Assembly (NCBI GenBank): GCA_039933315.1
Contig: JBDTOI010000064.1
Location: forward strand, 1-21,431
Source: DASXRU01 sp039933315
Lineage (GTDB): Bacteria; Acidobacteriota; Blastocatellia; Pyrinomonadales; Pyrinomonadaceae
Direction of reading: 5' to 3'
DNA length: 21,431 nt
This document shows positions 15,717-21,431 of this stretch, piece after piece. The position numbers and the translations under genes were made by a program. The notes beneath the pieces were generated by a model, which was not told where the DNA came from, did no database searches, and saw nothing but the letters and a program-made list of their open reading frames with translations. Within the stretch, counting starts at the first letter, position 1, and the number at the start of each line of letters is the position of its first letter.

Positions 15717-17165
15717 CTAAGTCTTCTTCTTCGGCCAATAGCGGAAGCGACAACGCTCGCAGGTTCCCATGGGCGAGGTGACTACCAGCTTCACACCTTT
15801 AACATCGCCGGACCGGGCGATGTCAACCGGCTCAGCATGCATCTGTTTTCCCTGAGGTGAATTGACCACGGCATTGATCCAGTAGGACAAGTCTGCGAAA
15901 GCAGTGACGGAAAAATGGCCATTGGTGTCGGTCGTACCACCTCCACCGGTCGCAAAACGATATGGGTATTCGGTCAGCATCAAAGAAACCCCGGCTCCGG
16001 CCACAGGGCGTCCATCCGGCCAGACCGCCACGCCTTCGATTGTCCTGCGCGCCAATGGAAGCGGCATCACAAAGTCGATGTGCTCGATCTTTTGCCCTTC
16101 CTGCAATTCAAATACTGTAGCGGCCTCAGGGCCTGAGGCGGCGGGGTAATACGTTCGCGCATAGGGAAAATCGGCATCCCTGATTGCATTTAACCTGATG
16201 CCAAGGTGGTATCGGCCGGCGGGAATGGATTTGAACTCGTAGCGGCCTTCTTCATCGGCGTAGGCCCAGAACGTTTGCGGATTCGGATGAGTCTGGTCCT
16301 GATCAGCCAGGGCAAGATCAATTCGCATTTTGGGAACGGGCTGCCCCAGAGGATCTACAACTCTGCCACTAATGCGCCCATTGGCTTCGGTATAAAAGTT
16401 TACTTCCGCGCAGCCACGTTCGACCACGCGGATCTTTTGCGCTGGATATGAGGTTAGATGCGCCGGAAGTATTGCCCTTACCTCATACTCTCCCGCTGGC
16501 AAGCCGGTAATGACGAAGCGACCATCGGCATCAGTATTTGCTTCAAACTCTCGTTTGCCACCTTCGATTACAATCCTGGCGCTCGCCACCGGTCCCACGA
16601 TCCTTGTATTGCCACCGTTCTTTAGCTCCCGCTCATTTTGCCTCACGATTCCGTACACGCGGGCTCCCGCTTCCGCGTTTTTCAGTCCCCGGATGAATTC
16701 AAGATCCTCAGCAGCCTGTGAGAGCGGGCGGGTGCGGTTGTAGCCCACCGAGAGCGTGCCATCATTGTTTTTTCGGAAGTGGGCGTAAACGAGATAGCGC
16801 TCCCCCTCCTTAAATTTATACTCGCAATCAGTTTCCCCCATTGCCTTCATCCCAGGCGAGCCGTCGGGCCAGGTAAAAGGAGTTGCCATTATCTCGGTCG
16901 CGATCACGTCGACCTGCTTGCCTATTTGCCCGCGAAAGAGATCGTCCACCGTGAAGCGGGCGATCCGATCACGATGGTTCCATTGATCTTTACCTTCGCC
17001 CTTTTGATAGGTGGTTGAATAGAAGACTTGCGTGGCAGTGCCACTGAAGACGACTTCTGCGCGCCAAAAAGCCTGGCAGGGGGGCGACGGATCCATCATG
17101 CAACTTGCCCGCGCACTGATGCTCATAGACATCACGAGCAATAGTGTCAGCCATATCGATCTCAT
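15717..17165 (-). CDS. Secreted protein with carboxypeptidase-regulatory/CNA-B-like repeats
   Basis: The ATG at 17165 is chosen because GGGGAG lies 5 bases before it and a signal peptide follows (MRSIWLTLLLVMSMSISARA). Length is 482 aa. The first ~150 mature residues contain several cysteines (SCMMDPSPPCQAFW, ETDCEYKF) and a FSGTATQVFY / EGERYLVYAHF pattern, resembling a TIMP/NTR-like secreted domain, but this is tentative. Then follow at least three carboxypeptidase-regulatory or CNA-B-like beta-sandwich repeats, seen in DADGRFVITGLPAGEYEVRA, DEEGRYEFKSIPAGRYHLGI and DTNGHFSVTAFADLSYWI. The C-terminus is CERCRFRYWPKKKT. A surface or periplasmic structural role is likely. It is 37 bases downstream of the alpha/beta hydrolase. 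Confidence 0.75.
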   Translation of the reverse strand: MRSIWLTLLLVMSMSISARASCMMDPSPPCQAFWRAEVVFSGTATQVFYSTTYQKGEGKDQWNHRDRIARFTVDDLFRGQIGKQVDVIATEIMATPFTWPDGSPGMKAMGETDCEYKFKEGERYLVYAHFRKNNDGTLSVGYNRTRPLSQAAEDLEFIRGLKNAEAGARVYGIVRQNERELKNGGNTRIVGPVASARIVIEGGKREFEANTDADGRFVITGLPAGEYEVRAILPAHLTSYPAQKIRVVERGCAEVNFYTEANGRISGRVVDPLGQPVPKMRIDLALADQDQTHPNPQTFWAYADEEGRYEFKSIPAGRYHLGIRLNAIRDADFPYARTYYPAASGPEAATVFELQEGQKIEHIDFVMPLPLARRTIEGVAVWPDGRPVAGAGVSLMLTEYPYRFATGGGGTTDTNGHFSVTAFADLSYWINAVVNSPQGKQMHAEPVDIARSGDVKGVKLVVTSPMGTCERCRFRYWPKKKT

Positions 17166-17202
17166 CGCATCTCCCCTAATGACCACCCCAGCTGGTTTTC
17201 CG

Positions 17203-18012
17203 CTAATGGTTCTGACTGATTTCCTTTAGCAACAGCGAGAGGGCGTTGTTGAAAACTTCCGGCCGCTCCATATTTGATACGTGCGCTGCGTTCTCGATTA
17301 CTTCCAGGCGCGAATTTCGAATCTTGCTGTGCATGAACTGGGCGTCGCTTAAGGGTCTGATGCTGTCCTCCCGGCCAACGATGACCAGCGTAGGAACCTT
17401 AATGCGCGTCAGACTTTCCGAGTAATCGCGTCGCGCTGCCATCCCATGCTGAGCAGCGGCAGCTCTGCGTGGGTCAGTGCTTTCAATCATTTGGCGCACC
17501 CGTGAGACGACTTCCGCCTTACTGGCTAACGTTTCCCGCGCCAGTAGCTTGGGTAAAGTCTCGTCGGCGATTCCCTTCATGCCTTCGGCCAGCAGCCTCG
17601 TCGCTTGTCGCTCGCGATTCTGTTTTTCCTCGGCGTTGTCGGCCGGCGCCCGTGTCCCCGCCAGCACGAGCGCAGTTACACGCTCGGGAAAAAAGTGGCA
17701 GAACTCCAGAGCTACATACCCTCCCATTGACAGCCCGCACACGACCGCCCGGTCAAGCTCGAGCGTATCGAGTAGCGCCGCCACGTCGTGGGCCATCTGC
17801 TCCATGGTCGCAATAGCAGCGGCGGCAATTGTCTCGCCCAAACCGCGCAGGTCCGGAGCAATCATGCGATGCCGGCCTTTCAGTCCTTCGAATTGTTCGC
17901 CCCACATGGTGCGATTGAAAGGAAAGCCATGAAGCAAGACAACGGGTGGGCCGCTGCCTTCGTCATCAAAAACCGTCTCCACTCCGTTGGTTTTGATTCG
18001 CTTCACATCCAC
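17203..18012 (-). CDS. Alpha/beta hydrolase (3-oxoadipate enol-lactonase-like)
   Basis: This is a 269-aa soluble alpha/beta-fold hydrolase. The oxyanion region is LLHGFPFNRTMW (H28-G29), the nucleophile elbow is GLSMGG (S95), the acid is probably D216 in VGREDSIRPL, and the histidine is H244 in AAHVSNMERPE, a complete triad. The overall pattern resembles enol-lactonase or esterase members; the substrate is unknown. The start is GTG 18012 (GTG 18006 is possible). It fits the family's N-terminus, but it lies inside the end of a dispersed inverted repeat, with no Shine-Dalgarno seen. It heads the four-gene run leading to pdxH. Confidence 0.85.
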   Translation of the reverse strand: MDVKRIKTNGVETVFDDEGSGPPVVLLHGFPFNRTMWGEQFEGLKGRHRMIAPDLRGLGETIAAAAIATMEQMAHDVAALLDTLELDRAVVCGLSMGGYVALEFCHFFPERVTALVLAGTRAPADNAEEKQNRERQATRLLAEGMKGIADETLPKLLARETLASKAEVVSRVRQMIESTDPRRAAAAQHGMAARRDYSESLTRIKVPTLVIVGREDSIRPLSDAQFMHSKIRNSRLEVIENAAHVSNMERPEVFNNALSLLLKEISQNH

Positions 18013-18185
18013 AGATTACGCAGATTTCACAGATTTTGCGAGATAGCTAAGAAGCCTGTTCGGGATTTCTTCCCGGGAGGGGCTTTTCGAGATCTACTCG
18101 CTATTCGTCTTGAAGAAGCCTTGCGTTATAAGCACCTCGGGCCTCTCCCAGTCCTAATAAGTTTGAATCTGTGAAATCTGTGGAT
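18007..18185. repeat. Dispersed CCACAGATT repeat, locus 3, with inverted ends
   Basis: Left end: ATCCACAGATT, then ACGCAG, then ATTTCACAGATT (18007-18035). Right end: AATCTGTGAAATCTGTGGAT (about 18166-18185). Apart from the six-base internal insertion, the ends are exact inverted repeats. About 130 unrelated bases lie between and no protein is encoded, so a MITE-like element is possible. It fills most of the gap between the divergent hydrolase and lipoprotein genes. Confidence 0.6.
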
Positions 18186-18192
18186 AGTGTCG

Positions 18193-18222
18193 TTGCCTGA
18201 AATTTCTTTCAGAGTCTATGAA
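18193..18222 (+). promoter_or_regulatory. Weak candidate promoter for the small lipoprotein
   Basis: TTGCCT (18193-18198), an 18-bp spacer and TATGAA (18217-18222) match four of six positions in each element. It lies just outside the repeat and about 95 bases upstream of the start codon. Confidence 0.3.
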
Positions 18223-18317
18223 ATGTTTTCCTGTTTTCTGCCATTCACCTGCGAACTGAAGCTTTCTCCTAAGAAAGCCAAAGAGTAGAAATCAGAATAG
18301 CAAATAGGAGACAAATC

Positions 18318-18647
18318 ATGACCAGGACAGTTTTAGCTGCGTTGCTCTTGTCCTTAAGCGCAGCAGCGTGTGAACAAACCCCGACGGAAACCAATTCGAA
18401 TGGGAACAGCGCCCCCAAAGCGGCCACCGCCCAGGCTTCGCCGACACCGGTCCCAGTCCAACCGCCGGAACCGATCGCCTCAGCCAAGCCGCAACTGAAA
18501 GCCGGTGACAAGGTGAAAGTCGCAACCAATGGCTCAACTTCAGAGGCCACGGTCATCAGCGTGGACGAGAAGGGGGGCCAGGTCACAGTAAAACTTCATG
18601 GCGAGAGCAAAGAGAAGACCGTAGCAATCGGGGATATAATCCGGTAA
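18318..18647 (+). CDS. Small putative lipoprotein with C-terminal SH3/KOW-like strand region
   Basis: This is a 109-aa exported protein. The N-terminus MTRTVLAALLLSLSAAACEQ is a signal peptide ending in a lipobox-like AAAC, with C18 as the likely lipidated cysteine (the -3 position is Ala, which is atypical). A proline, threonine and asparagine-rich linker follows (to about residue 55). Then comes a compact beta-rich segment, AGDKVKVATNGSTSEATVIS and VTVKLHGESKEKTVAIGDII, that resembles a small SH3- or KOW-like barrel. AGGAG lies 8 bases before the ATG. No specific function is recognised. The gene appears monocistronic. Confidence 0.75.
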   Translation: MTRTVLAALLLSLSAAACEQTPTETNSNGNSAPKAATAQASPTPVPVQPPEPIASAKPQLKAGDKVKVATNGSTSEATVISVDEKGGQVTVKLHGESKEKTVAIGDIIR

Positions 18648-18698
18648 CACAGCAAGCGAGCATTAGCTGAAAGTGCCATCGAGAATTAGCATGATGGA

Positions 18699-18813
18699 AA
18701 ACCCGCAGTCAGGAAGAGGGGCTTGCCCCCGCCGTCTTTGGCGTATGGAATACCAGGACCTCGATTCAGAACAACAAGAGCGGGGGCAAGCCACCCTTCC
18801 TGACTGCGAGTTT
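18699..18813. repeat. Large foldback element, 34-bp arms around a 47-nt loop
   Basis: The left arm (18699-18732) and right arm (18780-18813) are inverted repeats matching at 31 of 34 positions. The core strings are CGCAGTCAGGAAG and GGCTTGCCCCCGC. No ORF is present. It occupies most of the gap between the lipoprotein and the sigma-like gene. It could be a mobile palindromic repeat, and as RNA it would form a very stable hairpin on either strand. Confidence 0.8.
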
Positions 18814-18846
18814 CGTTAATTGAACTGGTCAACTGATAGTTTGGTT

Positions 18847-18875
18847 TGAACAGATCCAAAGGCATTAACTGTTCA
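18847..18875. promoter_or_regulatory. 7-bp inverted repeat overlapping the sigma-gene start codon
   Basis: TGAACAG (18847-18853) and CTGTTCA (18869-18875) are perfect inverted repeats 15 bases apart. The right arm includes the A of the ATG, and the only Shine-Dalgarno-like AAAGG lies in the loop. It could be an operator or an RNA hairpin that masks the start. Confidence 0.35.
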
Positions 18876-19429
18876 TGTCGCCTGCGAAAAAACTGAACGT
18901 ACTTCACCAGGAAGAGTTCGACCGGCTACTGGGTTGGCTTGATGCCGATGCTGAGCGCGCTGGGTCAAGCTACGAGAAGATTCGCTGGCGGCTGATTGCT
19001 ATCCTTGCTTCTCGCGGTTGCCGCGTTCCCGAGGAACTCGCCGACGAAACCATTGATCGCGTGGCCCATCGCGTAGGGGACATTCAGGATACGTACGTCG
19101 GCGACAAAGCTCTCTACTTCCTGGGCGTGATGAACAATGTGCACCATGAATACTTGAAGCGGCCCGCCCTTGCTGAGGTCTCCATGGTGGATGACGACGG
19201 CGAGGAAAAAGAAAAGACCCATGGCTGCCTGGAGAAGTGTCTTGACCGGTTGGCTCCTAATTCAAGGCACATGATTGAGCGGTACTACGCCGCCGACAAA
19301 CGAGCCAAAATCGACTTGCGCCAGCGCATTGCGGAGGAGTTTGGCATCAGTATCAGCACCTTGAGACTGCGCACGTTGCGCATCAGGGAAAAGCTTCAGG
19401 TATGCATCAATCAGTGTTTGGAGGCGTGA
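18875..19429 (+). CDS. Sigma-70-family (ECF-like) RNA polymerase sigma factor
   Basis: This is a 184-aa protein with a sigma region 2-like part (YEKIRWRLIAILASRGC, EELADETIDRVAHRV, YVGDKALYFLGVMNNVHHEY, about residues 28-93). A short acidic linker follows (VDDDGEEKEK), then a region 4-like part, LDRLAPNSRHMIERYY plus the helix-turn-helix RQRIAEEFGISISTLRLRTL (about 148-167). It probably directs transcription of a small regulon. The next gene begins 9 bases after the stop, in the same reading frame, and is likely its membrane partner. The start is weakly supported: only AAAGG at 12 bases. A 7-bp inverted repeat overlaps it. Confidence 0.75.
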   Translation: MSPAKKLNVLHQEEFDRLLGWLDADAERAGSSYEKIRWRLIAILASRGCRVPEELADETIDRVAHRVGDIQDTYVGDKALYFLGVMNNVHHEYLKRPALAEVSMVDDDGEEKEKTHGCLEKCLDRLAPNSRHMIERYYAADKRAKIDLRQRIAEEFGISISTLRLRTLRIREKLQVCINQCLEA

Positions 19430-19438
19430 ACAATTCCC

Positions 19439-20398
19439 TTGGCTGATGATAACGAACGTCTTGAGAAGGAATACCCGCCCGAATTTTCGGACGAAGCAAT
19501 TCGCCGTTTTCTCTTCGGCCGTTTAGATGCGGCAGAACAAGTGGCGTTTGAGGAGCAATTGATTGCCGATGATCAGCTTGAAGGAAGGGCGCGCCGCGCC
19601 GAATGCGAACTGACAGATGATTATGCTTTCGAGCGCTTGAGTGAAAACGAGCGCGAGCTCTTTGAGCAGAGGTTCCTGGTAAGCAACGGACGGCAACAGA
19701 TGCTTAGGACGTCGGCAGCCTTACGCGAGCATTTCGCGACTGCGTCCGACGTAACGCAAACTGTTAGTTTGCGATCACACCCAGTTATCGACTCACTGGC
19801 CGCAAATCGCATGAGGATCGGCGAAAGGCTGCACAAGTTCTTAGGTCTCAACCAGCCTGTCCGAAAACTGGGGCTGGCAGTGGTGGTTTTGATCGTGTTA
19901 ATGGGAACTATATGGACTGTCTTGCGAGCCCCGGGTGTCCGCACGTTTATTACACGCCGGCCCAAGCCGGCTGCGTCTCCAGTTACAAATCAGCACGAGG
20001 CGCATCACGCCACCAAAGCGGCGCCACCGGTCCAGGAGGAAACGCCTTTGCCGCCCGATGCCCACGGGCCTGATGTCAGCCAAATGCTGATTCCCGGCAA
20101 CATATACGACCCAGACCGCATTCCGCGCGTTCGTGTTCCCGGCAGTGAACAAGCGACTGTGCGTCTTCAACTCGCCTTCAACATCAATGCACAGGAAAGT
20201 TATCGCGCCGAGCTCCTGACGGCGGCAGGGCAGTCTCTTTTCTCAACCGGATCGTTCAAACCTGCCGGCGGCAGCGGCCCGATCGAGTTCGAGGTCCCAT
20301 CACATTTTCTCAGGGCCGGTGATTATCAGGTGAAGCTGAGGCGGGTAACTAATAACAGCGAGGAAGACGTGGCGGCTTATTACTTCCGGGCACAATGA
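19439..20398 (+). CDS. Single-pass membrane protein, probable anti-sigma-like partner
   Basis: The protein is 319 aa with a long charged cytoplasmic part (residues 1-140; FSDEAIRRFLFGRLDAAEQV resembles the start of anti-sigma or zinc-finger-like regulators, but no His-Cys motif is seen). There is one transmembrane helix, LGLAVVVLIVLMGTIWTVL (144-162). A proline-rich linker follows, then a C-terminal beta-rich domain (ATVRLQLAFNINAQESYRAE ... DYQVKLRRVT). The start is TTG 19439; GGAGG lies 14 bases upstream, and ATT 19433 would have better spacing. Position directly after the sigma gene suggests it binds and holds that sigma factor and senses something outside the membrane; this is inferred from context. 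Confidence 0.65.
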   Translation: MADDNERLEKEYPPEFSDEAIRRFLFGRLDAAEQVAFEEQLIADDQLEGRARRAECELTDDYAFERLSENERELFEQRFLVSNGRQQMLRTSAALREHFATASDVTQTVSLRSHPVIDSLAANRMRIGERLHKFLGLNQPVRKLGLAVVVLIVLMGTIWTVLRAPGVRTFITRRPKPAASPVTNQHEAHHATKAAPPVQEETPLPPDAHGPDVSQMLIPGNIYDPDRIPRVRVPGSEQATVRLQLAFNINAQESYRAELLTAAGQSLFSTGSFKPAGGSGPIEFEVPSHFLRAGDYQVKLRRVTNNSEEDVAAYYFRAQ

Positions 20399-20399
20399 A

Positions 20400-21431
20400 C
20401 TATTTCACTTTGCTTTTCCGGCGGCGCATAAAGTCGATCAGCACAAACTGGGAAAGATTGCCTGGATTAGCAAAGTAAGCCTTGCCATTTGTCATGGCTG
20501 TCATCTCTTTCACAAACTCGACCAGGTAATAGTCGCTGGCCAGCATGAACGTATTAATCATAATGCCCGCCTTGCGACACCCCTGAACTTCTCTGAAGGT
20601 TTGCTCCATGACAAAGGGATCCCCACCCATTGAATTCTTATAAAGCATCCTGTCAGAACCGCCTGCGGTAGCGGGCGGGCCAAACCTCCTGGACGATCGC
20701 CCTGCCCCAGCCCCCACACCTCCTTCAACAAAGCATGCAGTGGGCTTACCATCCGTGACCATCACAATCTGCTTCATCTCCTTGCGCTGCGATTGCAGTA
20801 TGCGGCGCGCCAGGCGCAACCCTTCGGCAGTGTTGGTGTGATAAGGGCCGACCTGCGTAGTGGCCAGCTTGGCCAGCGCCAGTTCTTCGGCGCCATCGTG
20901 GAACAGCACAATCTTCAGCGAGTCGCCGGGATACTGGGTCCTGATCAAGTGGGCCAGTGCCAGCGCCACTTTCTTGGCGGGCGTGAAGCGGTCTTCGCCA
21001 TAAAGAATCATGGAGTGGGAGCAATCGAGCATTACCACGGTGGCGCAGGACGATTGGTAGTCGCACTGGTGAACGTGCAAGTCGCTGTATTCCAGATTGA
21101 GTGGGACCTGCAATCCTTCGCGTTGGATGGCCGACAGCAGAGTGGTGTTGACGTCCAGATTCACGGTATCGCCAAACTCGTAGGGCTTACTGGCCGCCGC
21201 GGCTTCAACTCCGGTTGAAAGATGCGCCGTATCGTGACGTCCGATTGAGCTCTTCCCCATGCTTCCCAAAAGGCTGCGCAGGGTCTTGTAGCCGAGGAAG
21301 TCCAGGCCCTTTTCGGTTACTTCAAACTTTACGTTTCGTGGCAGCGGTTCGGAGAACTCACCATCGCCGCCTCTTTGCTGTTGCCGGCGGCGTTGTGGCG
21401 GAGGCTCTTCGTGCAGCGTTAGATAACCCTC
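20400..21431 (-). CDS. Von Willebrand factor A domain protein (5' truncated by window edge)
   Basis: The reading frame stays open to the right edge (343 codons visible), so the true start lies outside the window. An internal TTG at 21269 is not the start. The first ~50 residues are acidic and basic with a proline-glutamine-arginine run, then VKFEVTEKGLDFLGYKTLRS. The VWA domain has the MIDAS motif DCSHS (D136 of the visible part), a threonine in PYHTNTAEGL and VTDGKPT, so metal binding looks intact. It ends with NTFMLASDYYLVEFVKEMT and DFMRRRKSKVK. About 23 extra residues between ACFVEG and RMLYKN are encoded by a palindromic repeat. Such proteins often act with a MoxR-type AAA+ ATPase; that gene would lie to the right, unseen. 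The stop is 1 base from the stop of the convergent membrane-protein gene. Confidence 0.85.
   Translation of the reverse strand, partial: EGYLTLHEEPPPQRRRQQQRGGDGEFSEPLPRNVKFEVTEKGLDFLGYKTLRSLLGSMGKSSIGRHDTAHLSTGVEAAAASKPYEFGDTVNLDVNTTLLSAIQREGLQVPLNLEYSDLHVHQCDYQSSCATVVMLDCSHSMILYGEDRFTPAKKVALALAHLIRTQYPGDSLKIVLFHDGAEELALAKLATTQVGPYHTNTAEGLRLARRILQSQRKEMKQIVMVTDGKPTACFVEGGVGAGAGRSSRRFGPPATAGGSDRMLYKNSMGGDPFVMEQTFREVQGCRKAGIMINTFMLASDYYLVEFVKEMTAMTNGKAYFANPGNLSQFVLIDFMRRRKSKVK
20659..20678. repeat. REP-like hairpin inside the VWA coding region
   Basis: CCGCCTGC-GGTA-GCGGGCGG forms an 8-bp stem (one G-T pair) with a GGTA loop. It lies in frame within the VWA gene, where it encodes PPATAGG, part of a short glycine-rich insertion not expected in the domain. 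Confidence 0.65.

Noticed and set aside
1..21431. Prophage or defence island
   Set aside because: The only tail-fibre-like feature is the S74 domain, which also occurs in cellular surface proteins; no structural phage, integrase or defence genes are present.

Overview
The window looks like chromosomal DNA from a moderately GC-rich Gram-negative bacterium. The best guess is Acidobacteriota, probably the Blastocatellia/Pyrinomonadales side. This rests on gene style (secreted beta-propellers, FlgD-like/S74 repeat proteins, CNA-B-like repeat proteins, a short sigma factor followed by a one-pass membrane protein) and on the many short palindromic repeats between genes. It is an inference from pattern, not from a search.

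Layout: 1-1130 is a REP-type repeat locus around a frameshifted REP-associated tyrosine transposase (RAYT). 1351-2814 encodes a secreted PQQ-type beta-propeller with an EF-hand pair. 2815-3429 is a repeat-rich gap ending in a leftward terminator. 3430-7412 (minus strand) holds a secreted di-CXXCH cytochrome-like protein preceded by a very long FlgD-like/head-repeat/S74 auto-chaperone protein. 7413-7963 is a second repeat-rich gap. 7964-11643 is the replication/repair pair recF-gyrB. 11670-13076 (minus) is a LigB-like plus AMMECR1 fusion, divergent from a geranylgeranyl-reductase-family flavoprotein (13210-14532). 14548-18012 (minus) is a tight four-gene run: alpha/beta hydrolase, CNA-B-like secreted protein, hot-dog thioesterase, pdxH. 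18318-18647 is a small lipoprotein. 18875-20398 is a sigma-factor-like gene plus a single-pass membrane partner. The right edge (20400-21431, minus) is a 5'-truncated von Willebrand A protein.

No phage, CRISPR, rRNA, tRNA or defence island was recognised. Most genes are housekeeping or envelope genes. The most unusual theme is how densely palindromic repeats of several families fill the gaps and intrude into genes: one supplies the start codon of the alpha/beta hydrolase, one appears to extend the thioesterase C-terminus, and one sits in frame inside the VWA domain. The other points worth following are the duplicated S74/head-repeat protein beside a cytochrome-like protein, the AMMECR1-LigB fusion without a nearby radical SAM partner, and the uncertain gyrB start.
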